Below, piece after piece: positions 19,828 to 27,393 of a stretch of DNA of 64,000 bases. Origin of the DNA: Lacrimispora xylanisolvens. Lineage in GTDB: Bacteria > Bacillota > Clostridia > Lachnospirales > Lachnospiraceae. The stretch lies in contig CP070896.1 in NCBI GenBank assembly GCA_017084465.1, positions 4,019,501-4,083,500 on the forward strand, in the 5' to 3' direction. The notes under the pieces are model-generated. The model was not told where the DNA came from. It saw only the letters and a program-made list of their open reading frames with translations, and did no database searches. Within the stretch, counting starts at the first letter, position 1; each line of letters begins with the position of its first letter. The position numbers were made by a program, and so were the translations under genes.

Positions 19828-20616
19828 TTACAGTATTTTCCCGTCGGCCAGCTTGCCGATCAGTGCGTTAGCAATTTCACCGGGAGTAGTTCCCTCTATG
19901 GTCACGCCGCAGGCGGTCCGTTTTGGTGTGAAAGTAGCTTTTACCTTGGTGGGAGAGCCTTTGAGTCCCATTTTTGACACATCCGCATCTGGTAAATCAG
20001 CCAGGGTAATTTCCGGTATCTCTGCTTTTAAAGAGGCGATTTTTCTCTTTATGGTAGCATATCTGGGTTTGTTGCTTTCTTTTGTTGCAGTACAAAGAAT
20101 AGGGAAGCGGGCCTCGATTACTTCGATTCCTTCCTCTACCTGCCGTCTGGCAATTACCTTATCCCCGTCTGCCTCTAAATCAAGGATATAAGTAAGCCTT
20201 GCAGCGCCAAGGTGTTCTGCAATACTGGGGGCAGTCTGACCCGTATCCCCGTCTATGGCCTGTTTTCCGCCCAGAATCACATCGAAGTCACCAAGCTTTT
20301 TAATGGCCTGTGACAGGATGTAGCTGGTGGCATAGGTATCAGAACCGCCAAATGCACGGTCTGTCACCAGATAAGCCTCATCCGCTCCCATGGAAAGAGC
20401 TTCTCTTAATACAGCCTTTGCCTGAGGAGGACCCATGGAGATCACAGTCACTTTTCCGCCGTAGCGGTCCTTTAAAGTAAGCCCTGTTTCTAAGGCATTT
20501 TTATCAAATGGATTCATGATGCTTGGTACACCTGTACGGATCAGGGTGTTTTTTACCGGATCGATTTTAATCTCTGTTGTATCCGGAACCTGCTTGATGC
20601 AAACAACGATATTCAT
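19828..20616 (-). CDS. etfB: EtfB, electron transfer flavoprotein beta subunit
   Basis: 262 residues, intact. The N-terminus MNIVVCIKQVPDTTEIKID and the motif GKQAIDGDTGQTAPSIAEHLG are typical, as is the ETF beta signature region EARFPILCTATKESNKPRYA. In the bifurcating subfamily this subunit binds a second FAD and NADH; I cannot decide from sequence reading alone whether this one does. It lies between the second acyl-CoA dehydrogenase and etfA. Confidence 0.94.
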   Translation of the reverse strand: MNIVVCIKQVPDTTEIKIDPVKNTLIRTGVPSIMNPFDKNALETGLTLKDRYGGKVTVISMGPPQAKAVLREALSMGADEAYLVTDRAFGGSDTYATSYILSQAIKKLGDFDVILGGKQAIDGDTGQTAPSIAEHLGAARLTYILDLEADGDKVIARRQVEEGIEVIEARFPILCTATKESNKPRYATIKRKIASLKAEIPEITLADLPDADVSKMGLKGSPTKVKATFTPKRTACGVTIEGTTPGEIANALIGKLADGKIL

Positions 20617-20630
20617 CCTGTTATGTCCTC

Positions 20631-21773
20631 CTATCTGTATTCCTTATCCAGCACATTTGCAATGGTCATACGCTGGATCTGGTTGGCGCCTTCAAAAATC
20701 TGGAACACTTTGCAGTCTCTCATCAGCTTTTCTACTGGATATTCTTTGCTGTATCCGTATCCGCCGAAGATCTGTACTGCATTGGAGGTAACCTCCTGTG
20801 CACAGTCGGAGACAAAGGTTTTGCAGATGGAGCCTTCTTTTTGAACCATGATTCCCTGGTCCATCATGCGCATGGTGTTATTAACCAGGCATCTGGAAGC
20901 TTCAATCTTGATTGCCATATCTGCAAGCAGAGCCTGAACCATCTGAAATTTGATGATGGGAGTCCCGAACTGTTTGCGTTCTTTTGCATATTTTACGGAT
21001 TCATCAAGGGCTCTTTGCATAATTCCCACTGCCAGGGTTGCCACGAATGCACGGGATAAGTTCAGCGCATTTAAAGCCAGCTTAAAGCCGGAGCCTTCCG
21101 GTCCAACCATAGCGGAAGCTTTTACCCGCACATTTTCAAAGATTAAGTCAGTGGTATTGGAAAGACGAAGTCCCATCTTATTCTCATGAGCGCCAACGGT
21201 AACGCCAGGTGCATCTGCATCAATAATAAAGGCGGAAATTCCCTTGTGTCCGGCAGCAGGGCTGGTCTTGAAAAATCCTACAAATACATCAGATAGAGCT
21301 CCGTTTGTAATAAAGGTCTTTGTTCCGTTTAAGATGTATTCATCCCCATCTAAGACTGCAGTGGAACGCATGGCGGCCGGATCAGAGCCTGCATTGGGCT
21401 CGGTTAAGGCAAATCCTGCAAATGATCCTGGTCTGATTTTATCAGCAAAATACTGTCCCTGCTCCTTGGTTCCTGCAAGAATTACGTTTCTTAAGGCAAC
21501 AAAGGTGGTTACAAAGGTGATGGCATAGCCTGCATCGACTTTCGCCAGCTCTTCAAATATCATGGCAGTGGTTTCATAGCTTAAGCCGGTTCCGCCGTAT
21601 TCTTCGGGAATTTCCAGCATGTGAAGTCCCATATCAAAACCCCATTTAAAGAGTTCTCTGGGACATTCACCCTTCTCATCTGCTTCTTTTACGTAAGGCT
21701 TGATTTCGTTTTCAGCCATCTCTCTTACGAGAGCAAGAAGCTCTTTTTGTTCTTCGGTGTATAGTAAACTCAT
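20631..21773 (-). CDS. Acyl-CoA dehydrogenase, short-chain / butyryl-CoA dehydrogenase type
   Basis: 380 residues. FAD and substrate motifs FALTEPNAGSDPAAM and ITNG, QIFGGYGYSKEYPVEKLMRD, and the catalytic base Glu361 in IFEGANQIQRM. The glutamate sits at the position used by short-chain enzymes. Being next to etfB and etfA it probably works with them, oxidising or reducing the alpha-beta bond of the CoA ester made by the operon. The start follows GATGAC with AAGGTGAG. Confidence 0.93.
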   Translation of the reverse strand: MSLLYTEEQKELLALVREMAENEIKPYVKEADEKGECPRELFKWGFDMGLHMLEIPEEYGGTGLSYETTAMIFEELAKVDAGYAITFVTTFVALRNVILAGTKEQGQYFADKIRPGSFAGFALTEPNAGSDPAAMRSTAVLDGDEYILNGTKTFITNGALSDVFVGFFKTSPAAGHKGISAFIIDADAPGVTVGAHENKMGLRLSNTTDLIFENVRVKASAMVGPEGSGFKLALNALNLSRAFVATLAVGIMQRALDESVKYAKERKQFGTPIIKFQMVQALLADMAIKIEASRCLVNNTMRMMDQGIMVQKEGSICKTFVSDCAQEVTSNAVQIFGGYGYSKEYPVEKLMRDCKVFQIFEGANQIQRMTIANVLDKEYR

Positions 21774-21801
21774 GTCATCTCACCTTTCCATTCTATCGTG
21801 G

Positions 21802-23026
21802 TTATTTTTTCAGCTTTGTTTCCCCGGTGGCTGCGCCGGAGGCAAGAATCTCACCGATTTCACTCTGGCTGTATCCCAGATGATTTAGGATATCAACTGT
21901 ATGCGCACCCTGGGAACCGCCAATCCGATACTCCGGTTCTCCGACAGAACCAAAGTTTACCGGGTTAGTGGGAAGATAGCGTTCACCAGAGGGGTATGGG
22001 ATCTTTGCAATAATGTGATTGGCCCAGACCTGTTCATCCTCGTACATATCAAGAGGTTCATACGCAGCTTCGCAGGCCAAATCGTTGGCTTTAAACATGC
22101 TCATTAAATCTTTTCTTGTGATTTTGCCGATGGCATCATCAAGAACATCAATGACCTCATGGTTTAAATTGCCTGCATTTACGTCTGCGCATCTCATGTA
22201 ACGGGAGTTTCCTACCATGTCCGTTCTTCCTAAAAGTGTCATAATCTTCTCATAGTCACGATCATACTCCGGACAGCAGATTACCACCCATTTCTGGTCG
22301 CTGGTGCGGTAGACATTATTAAATGGATTGGGAACTTCCTTCCTGCTTTTTGGATACTGATTACCGTACTGGGCAGAAATCACTCCTGTACTCAGTGCAT
22401 AAACTGCGGCGTGATGGAGGGAAACCGTGATTTTATCGCCTTTTCCTGATTTTTCCCGCGCATAAAGAGCAGCACAGATACCAGATGCAAGACTTAAGGA
22501 AACCTGAAAGTCGCCAAAGCCGTTGGTTGGGATCATGGGAGCATCGCCCTTGTTCACGGTAGTTCCGAACACACCGCCTCTGGCCATGAAGCAGGTAACG
22601 TCAAATCCGGCAGAATCTTTTTCCGGACCGTTCTCCCCATAACCTAAGACCTGGGCAAAAAACCAGCTTTGGAAAACGTTCGCTTAATGTTTCATAGTCA
22701 AGACCCAGCTTTGTTAAGGACTTTGTTCTGGTGTTGGTGACAAAGACATCGGCTTCTCCAATGAGTTTGTATGCGATTTCCAGACCCTTCTCGGATTTTA
22801 AATCCAGGGTAATAAAGCGTTTGTTCATGTTGGCAACATCAAATGCCAGGTTTTCATCATCTTCATAGGGCATGTTAAATACTGCGCCCTGTGTTCTTGC
22901 AGGATCACCCTTGGCGGACTCGATTTTAATGCAGTCGGCGCCCCATTCTCCCAGAACGCGGACTGTGGTAGGGGCTGCAAGATATGTGGTTAAATCTACT
23001 ACTTTTACTCCCTCTAAAGGTTTCAT
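21802..23026 (-). CDS. Class III (CaiB/BaiF-family) CoA-transferase (one frame break)
   Basis: Family III CoA-transferases move CoA between acids through an aspartyl-CoA anhydride. The N-terminus MKPLEGVKVVDLTTYLAAP and the GADCIKIE segment are typical. The frame breaks in an A6 run (22657-22662 on the plus strand). After removing one base it continues FAQVLGYGENGPEKDSAGFD, whose last Asp is the expected catalytic residue, then to the C-terminus. Repaired length is about 407 residues. In this operon it would recycle CoA from the reduced product to the incoming acid, as CaiB and FldA do. Confidence 0.87.
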
Positions 23027-23102
23027 ACGGATCCTCCTCCTTTACAAAAACCTGGGGTCATCAGGCCCATACGGAACCGGATGACCCCAAGGTGAATTCC
23101 TG

Positions 23103-24287
23103 TTAGATGATGTATTCCATTTTTGCGCCATGCTTAATGGTATTTTTAGAGATGGTGATGCGCTGAACGGTAGGTGCGCCTTCTTCCAGCCACATTGCGC
23201 GGCAGTCACGGTAGAGACGTTCTACTGGACCGTACTTGCAGTCTTCAAAGTATCCCACTCCGCCGAAGATCTCTAACATCTCATCACTGACTTTTCTTGT
23301 GGTATCAATGCTGTACAGCTTGCACATTGCTGCTTTCTCTTCAATGTACTCGCCGGTAGGATTCTCTTCATAAGATTTAGCAAAATCGTAAACCATGCAG
23401 CGCAGTGCATGAACCATCATGGACATATCAGCGATTTTGCAGCGGATTGCCTGACGGGTTCCGATTGGTTTTCCAAATGTTACACGATCATTTGCATACT
23501 GTAAGGAAAGTTCCAGCATTCTCTGAGCCATGCCTAAGTTACTTGCTGCGATATGAGCACGGGATACAGATAAGGAATGCATGGCAATTTCAAGACCCTG
23601 GCCTTCTTTTCCTAATAAATACTTCTTGTCAATTTTGCAGTCTGTAAATTTCAGTTCTCCGTGTCCTGCTCCGCGGCAGCCCATCATATGAGGCATGTTG
23701 ATTACTTCAAATCCTGGAGCATCCATTGGAACAAAGAATGCGGAAAGTCTGTCGTCTTTCTTTGAATCAGGATTGGTAACTGCAATTACATAAGCAAATT
23801 CACAGCAGTCGGTATGGGAGATTAATGTTTTTTCTCCGTTTAATACGTAGGAATCGCCATCTTTTACTGCCATGGTATGTAAATCAGCTCCGGTACCGCC
23901 GGTTGCTTCTGTGAGAGCGAAGCAGGTGAATACTGATTTATCCTGGAACTTATTCATGTATTCATCTTTTAGTTCCTTGCTGCCGTAATCATCAAGGATT
24001 CTCCAGTTTAAATCCATTGCATAGTGAAGATGCATTCTCATTCCGCCTGGTCCTCTGGAGAATTCTTCCTGTACCTGTAAGATCTCAAGCTCGGACAGAC
24101 CGTAGCCGCCGTATTCTACTGGCAGAGCGCAGCGGTATAAATCATTTTTAATTGAAAGATCGTAGAATTCTTTTGGAAATTTATTGGTAACCTCGACTTC
24201 CTTCTGGATCTCTTCTAACGGTCCTTCCGCCAGCTCTCGGATTTGCATTAAATAGGATTGAAATTCTTCTTTGGATAATTTACTCAT
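23103..24287 (-). CDS. Acyl-CoA dehydrogenase, divergent (CaiA-like)
   Basis: 394 residues from ATG 24287, which follows AGGAGGAAGGAACT. FAD motif CFALTEATGGTGADLHTM, then FGGVGYFEDCKYGPVERLYRDCR and LEEGAPTVQRI, where Glu369 aligns with the catalytic glutamate of the short-chain enzymes. TEATGGTGAD replaces the usual TEPxAGSD, so it is a divergent branch rather than a copy of the second dehydrogenase. It is the first gene of the operon. Confidence 0.88.
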   Translation of the reverse strand: MSKLSKEEFQSYLMQIRELAEGPLEEIQKEVEVTNKFPKEFYDLSIKNDLYRCALPVEYGGYGLSELEILQVQEEFSRGPGGMRMHLHYAMDLNWRILDDYGSKELKDEYMNKFQDKSVFTCFALTEATGGTGADLHTMAVKDGDSYVLNGEKTLISHTDCCEFAYVIAVTNPDSKKDDRLSAFFVPMDAPGFEVINMPHMMGCRGAGHGELKFTDCKIDKKYLLGKEGQGLEIAMHSLSVSRAHIAASNLGMAQRMLELSLQYANDRVTFGKPIGTRQAIRCKIADMSMMVHALRCMVYDFAKSYEENPTGEYIEEKAAMCKLYSIDTTRKVSDEMLEIFGGVGYFEDCKYGPVERLYRDCRAMWLEEGAPTVQRITISKNTIKHGAKMEYII

Positions 24288-24341
24288 AGTTCCTTCCTCC
24301 TGGTTATAAATAATTATTTTTTTAACAATCTTGCTGTTTTT

Positions 24342-24371
24342 ATTATAAGCGTTGTATCTGTAAAAATCCAA
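24342..24371 (-). promoter_or_regulatory. Promoter of the acyl-CoA operon
   Basis: On the minus strand TTGGAT (24371-24366) and TATAAT (24347-24342) are 18 bases apart, 55 bases before the first dehydrogenase start. Confidence 0.6.
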
Positions 24372-24507
24372 TCGGCTCTATTCGGCCTTTTTTCAATCAT
24401 TGATAGCCGGTGCCTATGCATGGATTTTGAACTTTGTTTTTTTCTGATTGTCCAGATGGAAGCTGTGTGGCATAATAAAAGCAATAAGAGTAAAAAGGAG
24501 TATGGGG

Positions 24508-25167
24508 ATGAAAGACAAGCTGCTTGCGCCGATTTTTTCAAGGGAAGAGGAACTGATTCTCATTGAAGAAGAGGAATTGGATAGAAAAATAGAGAGGGAA
24601 GAAGAAATCCGGGATGCCATAATCCGAAACGTTCGTATGAGTGGGAAGAATATTTCCCACATGCAGTTTTCTGCTTCCATTTTTGAAAATTGCCTGTTTC
24701 AGGACTGTTCTTTTGAAAAAGGGGAATTTACCGATGTTATTTTCCGTTCCTGTGATTTTTCCAACTGCGGTCTGGAAGACAGTTATTTTAACCGGACAGA
24801 ATTTATTTCTTCCAAAGGGGTGGGCGCCAGGTTTTGCGGCAGTACCATACTGCATACCAGAATAACAGACTGTAATTTCCGCTATGCCAATTTCGACAGT
24901 TCCAAGATGGAACACATTTACCTTACTGACGCCCAGTTAGAGGGAGGATTTTTTACCCAGTGCCGCATGAAGGATCTGTTGTGGAATCAGGTTAACTTGG
25001 ATAATGCCAGCTTTTTTAAGACGATGTTGAAAGGGATGGATTTTACCACCTGTACCATTCACGGTCTTGTGCTGTCCGATGAGTGCAGGGAATTAAAAGG
25101 GGCAGTGGTGGATCTATATCAGGCAGCAGAGCTGGCAAAGTACTTAGGGGTGGTTGTAAAAAATTAG
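24508..25167 (+). CDS. Pentapeptide-repeat protein
   Basis: 219 residues. After a charged helical N-terminus (residues 10-40) comes a right-handed beta-helix made of A/C(D/N)F/L-type pentapeptides such as CDFSN, CGLED, CNFRY, ANFDS and VNLDN. The function is unknown; some relatives protect gyrase, others are scaffolds. ATG 24508 is preferred over 24502 because AAGGAG is seven bases before the former and only one before the latter. It is transcribed away from the acyl-CoA operon. Confidence 0.82.
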   Translation: MKDKLLAPIFSREEELILIEEEELDRKIEREEEIRDAIIRNVRMSGKNISHMQFSASIFENCLFQDCSFEKGEFTDVIFRSCDFSNCGLEDSYFNRTEFISSKGVGARFCGSTILHTRITDCNFRYANFDSSKMEHIYLTDAQLEGGFFTQCRMKDLLWNQVNLDNASFFKTMLKGMDFTTCTIHGLVLSDECRELKGAVVDLYQAAELAKYLGVVVKN

Positions 25168-25263
25168 AGAGTGATCATTTTTAATTCTGTATTAATTATA
25201 AGGTGTTATTTCTCATAATTTTGTGGTAAAATATGAACGATACAGCGGGTGAATGAGTGTTGA

Positions 25264-25322
25264 AAAGGAGGCGGGTTATTTATGATGGAACCCTCAAAGA
25301 CTGCATAGCACGGGTTATGCAG
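25264..25322 (+). other. Possible leader peptide and inverted repeat
   Basis: AAAAGGAG is followed after 11 bases by ATGATGGAACCCTCAAAG, an eight-codon frame (MMEPSKTA) ending at 25308. An inverted repeat, CTGCATA (25301) and TATGCAG (25316), overlaps its stop. It lies 64 bases before the CD3324-family gene. It may be a translated leader with an attenuating hairpin, or chance. Confidence 0.3.
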
Positions 25323-25385
25323 TGAACTGATAAGTAATTGTATAGCCTTTGCTAATCCGGACAGAAAATTGTTTAGGAGGCAGCG

Positions 25386-25685
25386 ATGCGCTATCAGAGA
25401 GCCAATGAAATTCTGCCAGAAGAGCTGGTGGAGCTGATTCAGAATTATATTGACGGGGAGTATGTCTATATCCCCAGAAAACAGGAAAACAAAAGGACCT
25501 GGGGAGAAGGAACCGGAGCGAGAGAAGAACGGAAACGAAGGGATCGTTCCATCTATAAAGATTACGTATCCGGGTTTTGTGTAAAGATTCTGGCGGAACG
25601 CTATTATCTGTCAGAGAAGAGCATTCAAAGGATCGTACTCCAGGAAAAGAAAGTAGATACAGGTAGTGTGTCATTGAAACGATGA
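25386..25685 (+). CDS. CD3324-family small HTH protein
   Basis: 99 residues, basic, with YQRANEILPEELVELIQNYIDGEYVYIP and a C-terminal helix-turn-helix (KILAERYYLSEKSIQRIV). This is the Clostridia family named after C. difficile CD3324, related to Mor-type activators. The start follows TAGGAGGCAGCG. Its target is unknown. The stop lies inside the terminator stem. Confidence 0.8.
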   Translation: MRYQRANEILPEELVELIQNYIDGEYVYIPRKQENKRTWGEGTGAREERKRRDRSIYKDYVSGFCVKILAERYYLSEKSIQRIVLQEKKVDTGSVSLKR

Positions 25686-25701
25686 TACACTGCCTTTTTT
25701 A
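25662..25701 (+). terminator. Terminator overlapping the CD3324-family stop codon
   Basis: GGTAGTGTGTCAT pairs with ATGATACACTGCC, followed by six T. Confidence 0.8.
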
Positions 25702-25781
25702 TTTCATAAACGAGAGTGAGGTGGGAAGGCGGCTTCGTTCATAGTAGAGTGATCCGTAAAGACGACAATACGGAGGAAGAT

Positions 25782-26396
25782 ATGAATTGTAATTTACGGA
25801 AACTATGGCTGATTGTTCCCGATCAGCTGCCCACTGTCATAAGAAGGTGTCCAAAATGCAAAAGAAAAACAGAATTTCAAAACAGCGGGAAATTCAGGGT
25901 AAATGCCAATGGGAAACTGCTTGACGTATGGTTAATCTATCGCTGCAGTCATTGTGACACTTCCTGGAATATGACCATTATTGAGCGGGCGAACCCAGAA
26001 AATATAGATAAAGAAGAATATAAAGGCTTTTTAAGCAACAGCCCACAGCTGGCTGCCAGTTATGGAAGTAACAGGGAACTGTTTATAAAAAATAAAGTGG
26101 AAATCGTGGAAGCAAAATCTGGGTATCATATCCTGAAGACTCCCACTATCACACCAGGAAACAAAGAATATTCTCTGGAAGTACAGATAAAAAATCCGTC
26201 TGCGCTGAAACTAAGGTTAGATGTTCTGCTTGCAGGGGAGCTTGAAGTTTCCAGAAATCAGATTAAAAAATGGTTTGATGACGGGCTGGTGACATCAGGA
26301 CAGGCGGTTCTTTTGCCGGGGGCACGAGTTATGGATGGAATGTTAATTCAGATAAAAAAGGAAGAGGCCAACAGGCAGGAATTGCTTGACGTTTGA
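25782..26396 (+). CDS. DUF1062 family protein
   Basis: 204 residues. The N-terminal half holds a zinc-ribbon-like set of two CxxC pairs (CPKC and CSHC). The C-terminal part ends in an S4-like RNA-binding segment (LRLDVLLAGELEVSRNQIKKWF ... GMLIQIKK read in pieces). This is the DUF1062 family of Firmicutes, of unknown role; RNA binding is inference. ATG 25782 follows GGAGGAAGAT. Confidence 0.8.
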   Translation: MNCNLRKLWLIVPDQLPTVIRRCPKCKRKTEFQNSGKFRVNANGKLLDVWLIYRCSHCDTSWNMTIIERANPENIDKEEYKGFLSNSPQLAASYGSNRELFIKNKVEIVEAKSGYHILKTPTITPGNKEYSLEVQIKNPSALKLRLDVLLAGELEVSRNQIKKWFDDGLVTSGQAVLLPGARVMDGMLIQIKKEEANRQELLDV

Positions 26397-26420
26397 ATCA
26401 TGCTGATTTATTCTTATAAT
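26393..26420 (+). promoter_or_regulatory. Possible promoter of the M14 gene pair
   Basis: TTGAAT at 26393 and TATAAT at 26415 with a 16-base spacer, overlapping the DUF1062 stop. Confidence 0.5.
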
Positions 26421-26454
26421 GTAATAAAGTATAAGAACAAGGGTGATGAGAAAT

Positions 26455-27393
26455 ATGATAAAAACAGTTGCATCCGTAGGTTTGCCTGTAGGAGAAAGCT
26501 GGAATATATATAAAAACCGATTGGTACCAGAGACGGTAACCGGTAAAGAAAAGCGGATCAGTATTGTCACCGGCGTTCATGGGGACGAGCTGGAAGGCCA
26601 GTTTGTATGTTATGAAATTAACCGCATTATCAGAGAAAATAAGGATCATTTAAAAGGAATTGTTGATATATATCCGGCTTTAAACCCACTTGGAATGGAT
26701 TCCATTACCAGAGGCCTGCCCGGGTATGACATTGATATGAACCGGATTTTTCCAGGTGATGAGGAGGGAGCTGTATCGGAACATATTGCTTCTGAGATCA
26801 TGGCAGACATCTCCGGTTCTGATTTCTGTGTGGATTTACATGCCAGCAATATCTTTTTAAGAGAGATTCCCCAGATCCGCATGAGCGAAGCCTATGCAGA
26901 CAAGCTGATAGGCTACGCAAAGCTGATGAATGTGGATCTGGTCTGGGTTTATGAGAATGCCGTAGTGCTGGATTCCACCCTGTCCCACGGATTAAACAGC
27001 ATTGGGGTTCCTACCTTTGTAGTTGAGATGGGAGTGGGAATGCGGATCACTAAAACTTATGGAAAGCAGCTGACAGAAGGAATCCTTTGCCTGATGAAGG
27101 AACTGGGAATATGGACTGGAGAAACTGTGATTCCCAAAGAACCCATGATTTCCTATAATCGGAAGCTTGGACTTTTGCATGCGGAAAGTCCGGGAATATT
27201 TATGCCCCTGGTGGAACATCTTGGTACAGTGAGAGAAAACCAGTCCATAGGGCAGATCTTAAATCCTTTAACCGGAATGATTCTGGAGGAAGTGGTTTCT
27301 CCCATAGACGGTCTGGTATTTACCCTCAGGGAATATCCGGTGGTATCGGCAGGATCTTTGCTGGCGCGGGTGTTAGGAGGGGAACAGGCATGA
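26455..27393 (+). CDS. M14-type zinc deacylase (succinylglutamate desuccinylase / aspartoacylase family)
   Basis: 312 residues. The zinc ligands are present as HGDE (in GVHGDELEGQ) and the His of DLHAS, with NRIFPGD and the catalytic Glu in VVEMG. These enzymes hydrolyse amide bonds of small acylated amino acids. The C-terminal part (PIDGLVFTLREYPVV) is a barrel-sandwich segment common in the family. I start at ATG 26455 after AAGGGTGATG; two earlier in-frame starts are possible. It overlaps the next gene by four bases (ATGA). The substrate is unknown. Confidence 0.85.
   Translation: MIKTVASVGLPVGESWNIYKNRLVPETVTGKEKRISIVTGVHGDELEGQFVCYEINRIIRENKDHLKGIVDIYPALNPLGMDSITRGLPGYDIDMNRIFPGDEEGAVSEHIASEIMADISGSDFCVDLHASNIFLREIPQIRMSEAYADKLIGYAKLMNVDLVWVYENAVVLDSTLSHGLNSIGVPTFVVEMGVGMRITKTYGKQLTEGILCLMKELGIWTGETVIPKEPMISYNRKLGLLHAESPGIFMPLVEHLGTVRENQSIGQILNPLTGMILEEVVSPIDGLVFTLREYPVVSAGSLLARVLGGEQA

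Noticed and set aside
17127..24287. Naming the operon as the carnitine cai operon
   Set aside because: No BCCT-type CaiT, no CaiD hydratase and no FixC/FixX; only enzyme classes are shared, so the substrate is left open.
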